Source: Branchipolynoe longqiensis
Taxonomy: Eukaryota > Annelida > Polychaeta > Phyllodocida > Polynoidae
DNA length: 64,000 bases
Reading direction: 5' to 3'
Assembly: GCA_030323885.1 (NCBI GenBank)
Contig: CM059198.1
Span: forward strand, 56,942,917-57,006,916
The notes beneath the pieces are model-generated. The model searched no databases, was not told the origin of the DNA, and worked only from the letters and a program-made list of their open reading frames with translations. Position numbers and translations under genes: made by a program. Positions 1 through 11,510 of this stretch are shown here, piece after piece (position 1 is the first letter of the stretch; each line of letters begins with the position of its first letter).

Positions 1-393
1 GGGCAGCTGTCACTCAACCCCAGCTGCAGGTGTTGTCCATAATGTATGCAGGATGGCTGAGTGTGCTTACCCATCGGCCCTGTGGTAACAGCTAGTTGCA
101 GACAGTTACGCTAAACATATATTAAAAATCTCCTTCCCCTCCATTTGCGCACTTACTGGTGCATATAGGGAACATTTCACTAAATATTAACTGTCTCTTA
201 CATATGAACATCACCTCATAATATTGGGCACTAGGTGTTATCATATTTCCCACATAGTCTCTTATGTCACACAGCGAGTGGGGGCACCCACTGCTTCTCT
301 GTTACATAACATTGGTCCCCACTCCATCGCCCAAGAATAGTAATGCGCTCTGCCAATATATAATCCAAACCAAAAATCTGTATATTTTTACAA
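1..393. other. No recognised feature
   Basis: I see no repeat shared with the rest of the window, no long open frame and no RNA gene here. Confidence 0.4.
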
Positions 394-434
394 CGGGAGA
401 CAAATGCTCAACTCATTCGGCCACCCTGTATAGT
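394..434 (-). mobile_element. SINE-A head fragment
   Basis: The motif CTCAACTCATTCGGCCA is the reverse complement of the SINE-A box A region (TGGCCGAATGAGTTGAG). Only the tRNA-like head is left. Confidence 0.6.
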
Positions 435-483
435 TTTTAGAATTGAGTCCAGGTATCCAAGATATGGTCATGGTGCATTGTGT

Positions 484-1110
484 CAGTGTTTCTCAGTCAG
501 TCCCCATTAGATAGTCAGGAACACTGCATAGTGTGTGCCAACATTTCTCAGTCAGTCTCCATTAGATAGTCAGGAACAATGTATAGTGTGTGCCAACTTT
601 TCTCAGTCAGTCTCCATTAGATAGTCAGGAACAATGTATAGTGTGTGCCAACCTTTGTCAGTCAGTCTCCATTAGATAGTCAGGAATGCTGTATAGTGTG
701 TGCCAACATTTCTCAGTCAGTCTTGATTTGATAGTCAGGAACAATGTATAGTGTGAGCCAACCTTTGTCAGTCAGTCTCCATTAGATAGTCAGGAACAGT
801 GTATAGCGTGTGCCAACCTTTGTGAGTCAGTGTCCATTAGATAGTCATGAACATTGTATAGTAGTGTGCCAACCTTTGTCAGTGAGTCTCCATTAGATAA
901 TCAGGAACAATGTATAGTGTGTTCCAGTCTTTGTCAGTCAGTCTCCATTAGATAGTCAGGAACAATGCATAGTGTGTGCCAACCTTTGTCAGTCAGTCTC
1001 CATTATATAGTCAGGAACACTGTATAGTGTGTGTCAACCTTTGTCAGTCAGTCTCCATTAGATAGTCAGGAACACTGTATAGTGTGTGCCAACCTTTGTA
1101 TATCAGTGTC
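484..1110 (+). repeat. 55-bp minisatellite, about 11 copies
   Basis: A unit containing CAGTCAGTCTCCATTAGA, GTCAGGAAC and TATAGTGTGTGCC recurs every 55 bp with a few per cent divergence. A remnant of the same unit resumes at about 1622-1670, after the SINE-B insertion, so the array once extended further. Confidence 0.92.
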
Positions 1111-1122
1111 CATGATATTGTC

Positions 1123-1621
1123 GTGGGGGTGATGAAAATGGGAAATACTGCGCCTAGAGCGGGACTCGAACCCACATCTCTTTGCATTCCGGGCCAGTGT
1201 GCTAACCATTACACCACCTAGGCGCCCTGATATCAATACACTCCCCACGCCTACCTGTCTATGTGGTTACTTGCCTGAGAGGTCAGTGCAGACCACTACA
1301 CTCGTCCCCCTGGAATTGTAAGTCTTGTAATGCTTACAATTACATACATACAGGCAATGCACTAACACATACATACACAGGGTAGGTTCAACAACCATAC
1401 AGCGCAAAGCTTGTACAGGATCCTGATCACGGCAACCAGTGTCGTGGGGGTGATAAAAATGGGAAATACTGCGCCTAGAGCGGGACTCGAACCCACATCT
1501 CTTTGCATTCCGGGCCAGTGTGCTAACCATTAAACCACCTAGGCTCCCTGATATCAATACACTCCCCACGCCTACCTGTCTATGTGGTTACTTGCCTGAG
1601 AGGTCAGTGCAGACCACTACA
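1123..1621 (-). mobile_element. SINE-B dimer inserted in the 55-bp array
   Basis: This is a minus-strand, tRNA-derived SINE with two tRNA-like heads in tandem. The upstream unit plus linker spans 1621-1301 and the second, shorter unit spans 1300-1123. Each head has a D-arm identical in sequence to animal tRNA-Gln (TGGTGTAATGGTTAGCAC; one copy has T for G), a good box B (GGTTCGAGTCC) and a pairable acceptor (GCCTAGG with TCTAGGC). The anticodon stem is decayed, so it is not a functional tRNA. The direct repeat ATATTGTC flanks the insertion at 1115-1122 and 1622-1629 and marks retrotransposition into the minisatellite. The open frames across it are incidental. Confidence 0.85.
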
Positions 1622-1629
1622 ATATTGTC

Positions 1630-2192
1630 AGGAACATTGTTTAGTGTGTGCCAACCTTTCTCAGTCAATCTCCACAATTTAGACATAGACACTGCGGAGT
1701 GTGTGCCTGAACCATCCTTAGTCAGCTTCCATCAACTAGTCCAGAACAATATGTGGTGTGAACATTCCTTGTTGCCGCAGGAAAAGTCATGTTCTCACAC
1801 AACAAGTTTAATGGTAAAAAGGGTGAAGAAACTACCATCAGATTATATCGCTCCGTTCTGTAGTCGTTGTTTACGCTCGCAACTACCTCATCCTTCTCAG
1901 TTTTTTCTTTACTCCACCAACACACATCAACTCATGTCTCAGGAGAACCAGCCCCACTGTATCTCAATAACACATCGGCCGCCCGACTCCCCTTCACTCA
2001 AACTGGCAAAGTAACTTCCCAAGACTCCAATGGCTTCTAGCATCTACTACAGGAAGTAATGGACATTGAAGGTGCATATTCTGATGAAGGTATCACGTTG
2101 ATGAAAAGGAAACACTGACATACATTTGGTCCTGGATATCTAACTTAGATGATAATACAATTATTGGGCACTTAGTCCTGTATAAAAGGGAG
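1630..2192. other. Array remnant then unassigned sequence
   Basis: The first 40 bases are a decayed 55-bp array unit. The rest carries an uninterrupted frame of 164 codons at 1520-2014, but it starts inside the SINE-B and has no recognisable domain. I see no gene. Confidence 0.4.
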
Positions 2193-2194
2193 TA

Positions 2195-2460
2195 CAGTAC
2201 AACCCCGTTAAACCAAGCTTGGTTAAACCAAACGATCGGTTAATCCAAACTTTTGTTGGCGGCCCGGCAAAATAGTACCATTTATCATATAAACAAGTCA
2301 TATAAAATTGTCGGGCCCCAGGCCACTTCCAGTATGGCTAAACCAAACTTTCATGTGACTTTTTCATATGATAATTGTAGTATTTTGCAGGGCCGCTGAA
2401 AAAAGTTTGGATTAACCAATCGTTTGGTTTAACTGAGCTTGGTTTAACTGGGTTATATTG
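2195..2460. mobile_element. MITE with long TIRs, TA target (Tc1/mariner-pogo-like)
   Basis: About 60-bp imperfect terminal inverted repeats begin CAGTACAACCCCGTTAAACC on the left and, read inward, CAATATAACCCAGTTAAACC on the right. TA dinucleotides flank both ends (2193-2194 and 2461-2462). The TIRs contain internal near-palindromes such as AAACCAAGCTTGGTT. The internal sequence is about 150 bp and has no transposase. The superfamily assignment rests on the TA target and the CARTA-type ends. Confidence 0.75.
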
Positions 2461-2589
2461 TATATGCATAAAAAACAATAACCAAAGTGTCCACATATAT
2501 TGTATATGGCATTCATAATGCATCCCCGTTTTTGCAAAAGCCAAGTCAAAGTCGAAACCAAGGCTAAGGCCCTACCCATTAAACTTTAA

Positions 2590-3135
2590 AATTAGTTAAC
2601 CCTAAGCCAGCAGGTGTCGTAACAGTGTCCATTGAAAGCAGCATGAAGGGTATAGTTACCCATGTTAGCGCTAAAATGGACAATGCCCTAACTATAAAGC
2701 TAATGCTGTTCCATGATGCACTCAGCCTGCTAATGTTAAACCACAGACATATGTAGTATGTGCTGGTCTCAAAGTTGAGTTACTCTATATTCCTGGGATC
2801 TGGCAACTGTTGGTTAGTTTGGTGCTAGTATAATTGTAACTCAGTGGGATAACAGAGTATTGATGTCCATACTAAGGGAATTCTGTGCCAAAAGCTGTAT
2901 AGATCCAGAAGCCTTAGGCGCTGCTAAATAATATAGTCATTCAACTTAGTGAATAGTGTATTTTATTGGTTTAACATTAGCAGGGTGATTGCATCAGGGA
3001 ACAGCAATATCTTAATGGTTGGCGCATTGTCCATGTTAGCGCTAACATGGGTAATTTGCGGCAGGATGTGGAGTGGTAGACCCTTCCTGCTGCTATCGAT
3101 GGACACTGCTAGCATACAGGTTAACTAACTAATTA
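2590..3135. mobile_element. Foldback element with about 100-bp imperfect TIRs
   Basis: The left arm (TTAGTTAACC, CAGTGTCCAT, AGCAGCA, TTACCCATGTTAGCGCTA, ATGGACAATG) is repeated in inverted order at 3010-3135. The spacer is unique and AT-rich. ATTAGTTA-like sequence lies at both tips. There is no coding capacity, so it is a non-autonomous DNA element of unknown superfamily. Confidence 0.7.
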
Positions 3136-3165
3136 TGTATGAGTGTTGCCACCTAGTGTTAATAG

Positions 3166-3232
3166 TCAAGGTACTCCTGATATGACCTTAGATGTTGCTA
3201 GCACGTAACACAACAACAAACAAACAAACAAA
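3166..3232 (+). mobile_element. SINE-A 3' tail fragment
   Basis: CCTGATATGACCTTAGATGT followed by a (CAAA)n-like tract matches the SINE-A 3' end. Confidence 0.8.
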
Positions 3233-4465
3233 CTCCAGTGCCCCCTACCCTTCCATTGCTGCCACCCTTGGCCATAGTTTGCGCTCCATACTAAATTAAC
3301 TTGTCACCACCTAACGTGTTCAGTCCTTATGGCACTGACATCACAGCACAAGCTGCACTGCTCAGTTACCACTTGCAGATGAACCCACAAGGTCAAGCTG
3401 AACTCCAATTTTGCTGCCGCCCACACCTCAATTACAAAAAAAGATAGTACATTGCTCGGGTTGAGATTGCCGAGTGGTCCGTTCACCTGATTAAACTGTC
3501 AAACTGGTCTGTTCTGAATAAAATGCAAATTATACTACAACTGTCTCATGATGAATTATCCTCACAATGACAGATATATGGGGTCAAGTTCGGCTCTATG
3601 AGAAATGCTTCACTTCATTTTACAATTGATGCTCTTACCAGGATTATGTACACGATGGGCGGTATATCGCATTGAACTGTCATCTTCATCATCATGCTGT
3701 CGGAGCGATGCGACAAAGACTGCTTTCATTACTTGACTGCCGCTTTCCATTTAGCTCTCTTTCTCTTGATCATGTACATGTGTATATACTGCAAGCGTGT
3801 TACCTTGATATTCGTAATCATGTATATTACTTAGTAACATCCATAAATCTCGACACGGCAACAGTAACTAGGACATAACTTTACCATATATGTAGCACTA
3901 ACAATATATAGACCAAGTAACTATGACATACCTCTTAGCCTGATGTTGTATTTATCACATAATTAACATCATATCTGCAAAACACTAAACCAAATCATTT
4001 TCAAATTCTGGATCAAGCGAGCAAGTTAAACTTAACTACTAATCTAAAAAAACCTCCCTTCCACCTTACTTCCTGTAGGATATATTTATTGATATATGAG
4101 AACTAAGTGTAAACAATCCAGCTGCACAATTTTGCACTGTTTGGTACATACATTATTGATTTTGAATTAAGTAATATTCAAAAGCTATGTGTGATGTAAA
4201 TTACTGTGTTCCTACATAGAATGATCTATATTTTAATGACAATGTTGATTGTAAATTTTGCCAAATTGTTGTTTTTCGAATCGTGTAACATATGTCTGTC
4301 TTAACTCTAATAATGATGTTCACGCCACTGTTACCATATCTTGTTCTGTCTTATAAGTATGAGACTTATAATTGGTATAAACAATGAGACTAATGGAAGA
4401 AGAGGCAAAGAGTCTTTATTCACGCAAACCCACAAATGGGAGCGGTAAGGCCAGCATATAGAAGA
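3233..4465. other. AT-rich stretch without a gene
   Basis: Apart from the repeat-D fragment at 3671-3765 I see only AT-rich unassigned sequence with short frames. Confidence 0.4.
3671..3765 (+). repeat. Repeat-D fragment
   Basis: The segment CATCATGCTGTCGG through GACTGCTTTCATTACTTGAC matches the starts of the D copies at 10.1 kb and 16.4 kb (opposite strand). Confidence 0.7.
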
Positions 4466-4797
4466 CCAGACTGGATGGCAGAATGAGTAGAGCGTCCGTA
4501 TCCTGTTTTAGGAGATCGGGAGATCGGAACCCATGGGTTTGTCGGTTCGAATCCTGGTCAAGTCAAACCAATGACGTAACAATTTACACTTGTCGCTTCC
4601 TAGCCAGGCGCTCGGCATTATTAGGTTAGGGCAAGGGCTGGTTAACTCAGTGTCAGGATAATGTGACTGAGGGGGATATCAGGTCATGGTGCTGGTGGCC
4701 TGGTTTACCAGTTGGGCAGCACTATAAAGTTGGCATGTGTGCACACTGTCACAAGTCTTTAGATGTTGCTAGGACATACAACAACAAACAAACATCA
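4466..4797 (+). mobile_element. SINE-A, full length
   Basis: It runs from a tRNA-like head (box A near GATGGCAGAATGAGT, box B GGTTCGAATCC) through the body motifs CTTCCTAGCCAGGCGCT, GTCAGGATAATGTGACTGAG and GCAGCACTATAAAGT to the tail TTAGATGTTGCTAGGACAT and a (CAAA)n end. It is one of the most complete copies in the window. It encodes no protein and depends on a LINE reverse transcriptase. Confidence 0.9.
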
Positions 4798-5299
4798 TAA
4801 GTATGATGCCTGAAATAGTGCACAATATATTCATAATGACAAGAAGAAAAGAAAGACAATAATAACTGACTAGCCTCTGTTGGGCTTTGTTATTGGTAAC
4901 CTAGTCAGGTACGCTGCCCGTGTTCAACTAAAATACACCACGAAATGAAACGTACACAATTATTGGAGCTGAGATATTGCACTACTCGGTAATGCTCAGC
5001 ACCAGTTCGGTAATGTTCGGCAACAGCTCAGTAAAGCTCGCAACAGCTCAATAAAGCTATTCAACAGCTGACTACGGATATAGAACACACCATATAGATG
5101 GAGCACCCCCTCGCCCCACAGCTCACGGCACCTACCCCCTCTATCCCGCCTACCTCCACCACCCCCCCCTCCCCCCCTCGCCCGGCTCTCCCACCCCTGT
5201 GTGCCGCCAGTGGGCGCTCCAGACCCCAGCCCAAGTCTGGCAACTGTCAGGGTCCACTGACCGCAGGGATCCACTGTCAGTTGTTTATCGGTTGTTAGA
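4798..5299. other. Unassigned, with a C-rich tract
   Basis: 5100-5190 is a polypyrimidine, C-rich tract that keeps frames open on both strands. These are composition artefacts. No gene is seen. Confidence 0.4.
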
Positions 5300-5565
5300 T
5301 GTTTACGTCCTTGGCAACATCTAAGGTCATATCCGGACGAGTACCGACTTGTGACAGTGCACACTCATGTAAACTTTATAGTGCTCCCTCACTGGGATAT
5401 CAGTTCATTGGTGCCATGATCTGATATCCCACTCAGTGACATTATCCTGACACTGAGCAAACCAGTGATTGCGCTATCCTATTAAGTATCAATTGTGTAA
5501 CTCATTGGTTTGACTCGACCGGGAATTGAACTCCAGATCTCCCACACGGGAGGCCTGCTCTCTAC
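5300..5565 (-). mobile_element. SINE-A, head end cut by element H1
   Basis: The tail (TTACGTCCTTGGCAACATC), body and box B region are present on the minus strand. The copy stops at CTGCTCTCTAC, where element H1 begins, just where the box A segment is expected. Confidence 0.8.
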
Positions 5566-6216
5566 AGGCCCGGTCGCATCCACATTAGTGGATGTCGTTA
5601 AATATAGTGGAGGATAACGTATTTGAACATAGTTGGACGTTGTTGAACGGTAGTTGAACATACCAGCATCCATACTTCTCTGTCATGCTAACTTGGTATT
5701 AAAGTGGGTGGGCCTTGGGTTGCGATTTAATCTTTGGACATGTTCAAAAGAGTGCTATGTTAGGGGCTAACATACTGTGGCAAAGTCTCCATAATCTTAG
5801 TGTACTCTAGTATACTATAGCATACTCTAGCATACTCTAGCATACTTTAGCATACTCTAGCATGCTCTAGCATATTATAGTGTACACTAGCTTACACTAG
5901 CATACTTTAGCATACTTGGACGTAGTTGAACATATGTGACCATAGTGGAGGCTAACATAGTTGAACGTAGTTGAACGTAATTGAACATAGTTGAACATAG
6001 TTGAACATTGTTGAATGTAGTTGAACATAGGTGAACGTAGGTGAACGTAGTTTGAACGTAGTTGAATGTAGTTGAAGATAGTTGAATGTACCGGAATATG
6101 TGCCGTAACATATTTATCCATACCAAAACCTGCCATACCTTAACATACTTAACCGTAGTATGTACACCACATTTGAGCCACGTTACTCTATCCTACATTC
6201 ACTAACGTGTTTGTGA
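5566..6216. mobile_element. H1, Harbinger-like MITE with short tandem repeats
   Basis: The left end AGGCCCGGTCGCATCC matches the ends of the other H elements. The right end is degraded (ACTAACGTGTTTGTGA). The body has 10-bp repeats of GTTGAACATA type at 5930-6090 and of CTAGCATACT type at 5800-5920, plus the shared motif TTTGGACATGTTCAAAA at 5734-5750. No transposase is present. The two overlapping 79-codon frames on the minus strand are products of the 10-bp repeat. Confidence 0.75.
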
Positions 6217-6444
6217 AGAAGAGTTTATCGATTCAACCACAGGTTCACACCGTGTGAAGGCCTGACGGGCTGGCCGTGTTGAGAGCGCCGTGAAGAGTGG
6301 GTTCACTCGCAGTAGGGGTGCGGCCCAAGACATGGGAGCTTTGATACATGTGACTAAATTGCTGGGTTGTATCCTCCGTGTTTATGTGATGTATAATGAT
6401 TATGCGAATAAAAAGGCACAGAAGGGAATTTCATTATTATATTG
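6217..6444. other. Short unassigned spacer
   Basis: The 60-codon frame at 6290-6472 runs into MITE F and has no visible domain. I do not support it as a gene. Confidence 0.3.
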
Positions 6445-6686
6445 TCATGAGTTTGGGCGCAAAACCGTGTAACCACCAATCCAAAAATAGAGATAAACAT
6501 TGGAATCAAATCTACAAAAGGTTAGTTTTGTTATATTCCTATTATTTTGTTCATTGCTCCGTACCCATCTGATGATATGAGAAGTGGACTTAGTGAGAAT
6601 TAAAATTATGTTCATGTGCAAATCTTTCATTTATACTACATTTTTGAATTGGCGTTTTCGGGGATTTGCCCCTGAACTCTTCATAT
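6445..6686. mobile_element. MITE F, copy 1
   Basis: The ends resemble CATGAGTTTGGGCGCAAAA and TTTGCCCCTGAACTCTTCAT. The internal sequence closely matches copy 2 at 12.5 kb over its full length. AT-rich TATA-type sequence flanks the right side. Confidence 0.85.
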
Positions 6687-6825
6687 ATACCCATTTCCTA
6701 CTCCAGGTATCCTGACCACCATTATCCGACCGGTGGCTCCACCACCGGCCTCTCTCGTCCCTAATGGCTGCACGCGTTATGTTCATTCGCATTGAGGAAT
6801 GTGGTCTCATTCCATACCTTGATAT

Positions 6826-7145
6826 AGGTTGGGGTTGTGGGTCCTGGCATCATCTCAGGTCATATCAGGACTTGTGATAGTGCATACTCATGAGTACTTT
6901 ATAGCGCTGTCTCAGTTGGATACTAGGCAGCCGGCATCATGATCCCATATCCCACTCCAGCACATTATACTCACACTGAGCTAACCATCCCTTGCCCTAT
7001 CCTAGTAATCCAGAGCGCCAGGCTAGGTTTGTTTGTTGTTGTTTTTAAGTCCTAGAAACATATCAGGACGGACCAGGCTAGGTAGTGACAGGTATCAATT
7101 TAGTAAGTTTGACTCGCCTGGGATTCAAACTCCCATAAGACTGGT
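6826..7145 (-). mobile_element. SINE-A with a second tail fragment inside
   Basis: Tail, body and box B motifs appear in minus orientation. At 7027-7075 an extra SINE-A tail (TTTGTTTGTTGTTGTTTTTA then CATATCAGGACGG) interrupts the body, and GCCAGGCTAGG recurs on its far side. This indicates a nested or recombined copy. Confidence 0.8.
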
Positions 7146-7174
7146 CATTACACAGCATATATGTATGCATATAA

Positions 7175-7184
7175 GCACATATAT

Positions 7185-7227
<43 letters not shown>

Positions 7228-7230
7228 GTA
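7175..7230. repeat. (TA)n/(CA)n microsatellite
   Basis: Alternating TA and CA dinucleotides occupy about 55 bases. Confidence 0.95.
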
Positions 7231-8145
7231 TATAAATGGGCCGAAGACAAAGGAATGTGGTTCCAGATGAGTTTATTCTCTCAGATAGGACCGAAGCCAT
7301 GACAATAAAGGTTTGAAAGTGACACATTTGTCGTGTCGATAGAGGGGGAAATGTGGGAGAGGCGACACTGACCAGAGTCCGTGGCATTTCCTGGCTGTTG
7401 GTTTCATATCGGATATGAGTTATTACCGATATACACAATCAGCTTAGTTGCTATGATTATTAATATCAACATAATGCAGTGTGTAGTACATAAATATCGA
7501 TAGATACACAGGGATCGTGGGGCCTCCATTGTCGAAGGCAATAACTCCAGGAATGCTATTGACTCCCCCCACTGCTCACACCCCCTCAGGTGCGGGGGTG
7601 TGGGGTTAATGTGGGGGTGTGGGGGTCATGGGGGTATGGGAATGTGGGGGGAGGGCTTTCCGGCAGGCCCTCTCATTTCCGTTGCACTCTGTCTATTGAA
7701 CTTCACATAGAACTTTGTTTATTTGAGTTTCTTGAGTATAATATATAGTTCAATCCATTTTAATAGGTATGTGAAGGTCCTGATATGCGTATGGCTTGGG
7801 ATTTGCTTGGAGTTGTACTGTAAACTGAATATGAGACTATGTATTGATTAAACATCACTTCTCCACAGGCATGGCCATGGTAACTGGAACTTATATTATG
7901 TCATGCTTATGGTATTGCAGGCTCTGCCTGGTCAGATATGTGCATGGATACATTGTGTCCATAGTGCTATATGCCATAGTGTGAAATATTGGATTTGTAT
8001 ATAAATAAGGAGGATAGATGAAGTAGTGAAGGCGGACTGGTACTATTTTAAATATGTGGGTAAACAATATATATTACTGTGACAACAACCTTTCTTAATT
8101 GTTGTTGTTTGATTGCAGTGAGATATTCCCACAAAATAGTTCACA
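7231..8145. other. Unassigned, with a GT-rich tract
   Basis: 7560-7660 holds an imperfect GTGGGG-rich tract. The rest is AT-rich with no supported gene. Confidence 0.4.
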
Positions 8146-8507
8146 TTAAAGTTGCATAGTTTGATGGTTTTAAATTTATGTATTTTTTCTGAGATAAATA
8201 TATTACATTGATCACTAGTATTAGTATCTACTTTACATTAGTTCAAAGTTACTTTTATTTTAAATGGTAAACTTTTGATATATTTTGAGTGCAAACTTGG
8301 AAAATTAGTTTTGGCAGGCTTGCCAAAACTCTGACACCATAGACGTCTGCAGTAACAGGTTCTGTTAAATTGACTTAGTATTGCCTTCTATCTAGAAAAA
8401 AAATGCTTAATAACTGCATCAGTATCTAATTTAGATATGTAAAATCAAATCTAGATAATTGGTTTCATTTTGGAAATTTGATATTTGATCGGACTATGCA
8501 GCTTTAA
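8146..8507. mobile_element. MITE E, copy 1
   Basis: The ends are TTAAAGTTGCATAGTTTGAT and ATCGGACTATGCAGCTTTAA, giving a TIR of about 21 bp that starts with TTAA. The body is AT-rich with no coding capacity and is nearly colinear with the copy at 63.5 kb. TTAA may be the target duplication, as in piggyBac-like elements, or part of the TIR. Confidence 0.88.
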
Positions 8508-8639
8508 ATAACGACAAGCCTTTAGTCATTTGGCCATACTGATACTTGGCTATTTAGTCTAGCGTTCCATTCAACTCATTCATCATATAAATGTGTGGCG
8601 CTCACTTTTAAAGATGCCAGCATCAACTGCCCTTTGAAA

Positions 8640-9870
8640 TAAGCTTCATAAAACATCAAACTTCATAAAGCTTGAAAGAACTTCATAAAGCTTCGTAAAA
8701 CTTGATACAACTTGATCCAACTTCATAATACTTCATAAAACTTCATAAAGCTTGATAAAACTTAATACAACTTCATACAACTTCATACTACTTCATAGCA
8801 TTTCATTAAGCTTATTAAAACGTTTTAAAACGTATTATACGTATAAACATGTAATCAGAATTATTCAAACTTATTCAACCATATTCAAACTTATTCAAAT
8901 TTATTCAAACTCATTCAAACATATTCAAACGTATTCACACTTATTCAAACATATTCAATCATATTCAAACTTATTCACACTTATTCAAACTTATTCAACC
9001 ATATTCAAACGTATTCACACTTATTCAAACTTATTGAACCATATTCAAACGTATTCATACTTATTCAAACTTATTCAAACATATTCAAACTTATTCACAC
9101 GTATTCAAACTTATTCAAACATATTCAACCTTATTCAAACTTATTCAACCATATTAAAACGTATTCACACTTATTGAAATGTATTAAAACTTATTCACAC
9201 TTAATCAAACTTATTCAAACTTACTCAAACTCAGTCAAACATACACAACTCATTCAAACTTATTAAAGCGTATTCAAACTTATTTAAACGTATTAAACCA
9301 TATTACAACGTATTACCATGTATTACAACTTATTCAAACTTATTAAAACGTATTACAACTTATTTAAAATCATTAAAACGTAGTACCCCTTATTCAAAAT
9401 TAATAAAACGTATTACAACTCATTCAAACTTATTAAAACGTATTACAACTTATTCAAACTTTGTAAAACGTGTTACAACTTATTCAAACTTAGTAAAACG
9501 TATTACAACTTATTCAAACTTAGTAAAACGTATTACAACTTATTTAAAATTATTAAAACGTATTACAACTTATTCAAACTTATTAAAACGTATTACAACT
9601 TAGTCAAACTTAGTAAAACGTATTGCAACTTATTCAAAATTATTAAAACGTATTACAGCTTATTCAAACTTATTAAAACATATTGCAACTTATTCAAACT
9701 TATTAAAACATATTAAACCGTATTAAAACGTATTAAACTCATTAAACTCATTACACGGTATTACACTTTTTCAAACTCATTTGAAGTATTGAACCTTAAT
9801 ACAACTTGTTAAAGCTTATTACAACTCATTACAACTTAATACAACCTAATGACACTTCATATTAAACTGA
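8640..9870 (+). repeat. AT-rich minisatellite with changing unit
   Basis: The array starts with CTTCATAAAA-like 10-11-bp units, passes into CTTATTCAAA/CATATTCAAA 10-bp units (8870-9240), then into a 30-bp higher-order unit (CTTATTCAAACTTAGTAAAA plus CGTATTACAA) until about 9740. The unit identity shifts gradually along the array. A 141-codon frame at 8752-9177 is a consequence of the 10-bp period and is not a gene. Confidence 0.92.
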
Positions 9871-10081
9871 TTACAATTTTTCTAATTATTGGACATGTTT
9901 TAATTGTTAATTATTCTGTTCACTTTTCAGGTGAGTCCCTCTTTCTAGCCAGACGTGCGGATGCTGATATGACTTTGTCTTTGTGAGTACCTTTTGGAAG
10001 TTACAGGGTAGAGCAGCTGTACCAATATATGCACTGCGTTAAAGTTGTACATACAAAGCGGTGCTAGGTAATCAGGAAGGA

Positions 10082-10503
10082 CCTCCAACCTCAACATCAT
10101 GATCATCATGCTGTCGGTCACGATGCTACAAAGACTGCTTTCATTACTTGACTGCCGCTCTCCATTTATGGTGTTTTATGCGGTTGTACATTTCATGAAA
10201 GCTGCCTGCAAAAGTGTTGAAGTGCTGCTGGTTTTTGCAAGTTACCAGCAGCACTCTCTCGGGGAGCAAATAGAGGTTTCACACCTGCAAGAACATGTCC
10301 AGACAGGCACAAAACTATTTGTCCCTGCAGTGGCTGGTCTGGAGATGTTGGGAGTTCCATACATCAACCGCCCTTAATGCTGCCACAGTGACATGGTTTT
10401 CTGTTTAGGTTCTGTCAAGAACCTGTACCACAAGGCAGTGGTTTACAACTCTGCAGGGCAGGGGCGTCAAACTCCCTGAGGTATTGCAGTACCTGCATAC
10501 CTC
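10082..10503 (+). repeat. Dispersed repeat D, copy 1
   Basis: It is colinear with the minus-strand copy at 15.9-16.5 kb over about 400 bp. A 92-codon open frame (10099-10377) includes MKAACKSVEVLL and KLFVPAVAG, and a similar stretch is open in the other copy. I do not recognise the protein. The two copies differ almost only at amino-acid-changing positions and share an in-frame TAA, which argues against selection on a protein. The class of this repeat is unknown. Confidence 0.7.
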
Positions 10504-10534
10504 AACAACATCGAGTGCAATTGGGGGTGGGGAG

Positions 10535-10863
10535 TAAAGTTACATAGTCCGATGGTTTTGAGTCTCAGAAATCTTCTGAGATAAATACATTAGGTTGATC
10601 ATTATAATGTACCTTATTTTAGCCTGAAGTAACTTTTATTTTAAGTGGCTAACTTTTGAGATATTTGAAGTGCAACCATGCAAACTCTGACACCATAGCA
10701 TTCTGCAGTAAAATAATCTATTCAATTGCCTCACTATTCCCTTCTGTGTGGCAAGAAATGCTTAATAAGTGCATCAGCATCTAAGCTAGATATGTAGAAT
10801 CAAATCTAGGTCAGTGTCTTGGTTTTGAAAATTTGATGATTTCATCGGACTATGCAGCCTTAA
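10535..10863. mobile_element. MITE E, copy 2
   Basis: The ends are TAAAGTTACATAGTCCGATG and CATCGGACTATGCAGCCTTA. The internal motifs GAGATAAATACATTAG and CTGACACCATAG are shared with copies 1 and 4. Confidence 0.88.
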
Positions 10864-11507
10864 CCGATGGCCCTCCAGGCATTGTTATGAGTAATATACT
10901 TCCGTATAGAGTGGGATGTGATGTCAGGAAGCATTGCATAACCCAGTAATATGGCCCTGAAACACAGCAGGATGACCAGGCTTACAAACTTACACAAACA
11001 CCTAATAATAATGTAAATTGAATAGCACACTCACTAGCAAGAAGATTTCTGAGGTGATACCGAATGACAGTGCAATATGATATAGTTACACTGTGGTTGA
11101 TCAAAATGAGGATTACGGATGGTTTGCCTTACAGAAGGCTACACTATGTAAACTGCATTATGCCATATCGAGACAAACAATTCCATAGGCCTGTATTTTA
11201 GCCCTGGCCTCCCAATTGGAGGTGCCATCGGGAGGGTGTGTCTGTGTTTCACTAGCCTCACCGTGCATGGTCAATTATTTATATCGACTCTAATTTATCA
11301 AGCGAGTGTGTCAACTATAACAAAGTGGTTGTCAACTTTGATTGAAGCGCCTGCTATATTAATGAGGCGCTGGTCTTTATTTGATAAACCGCAGTTCTCT
11401 CAGCGTAGCAGAGCGTAGCACAGCGTCGATTCTCATGAAACATGAAAGGCCAGATGGTTGAGCGACAGCAGAAATAGGTCAGTTGCCAATTAAGTTGCTA
11501 CCCTCAT
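10864..11507. other. Unassigned, no gene seen
   Basis: Low-repeat sequence. A 60-codon frame at 11236-11418 has no domain or paralogue. No promoter or RNA gene is evident. Confidence 0.4.
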
Positions 11508-11510
11508 GTT

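Noticed and set aside
484..1110. A CRISPR array (55-bp regular repeat)
   Set aside because: Units are directly tandem with no unique spacers, and the setting is eukaryotic.
1140..1230. A tRNA-Gln gene
   Set aside because: The D-arm and T-arm are good, but the anticodon stem does not pair and the segment is the head of a dispersed SINE.
10197..10376. A conserved 60-residue protein in repeat D (also at 16157-16339)
   Set aside because: The two copies differ mainly at amino-acid-changing positions and share an in-frame TAA, so there is no sign of selection on a protein.
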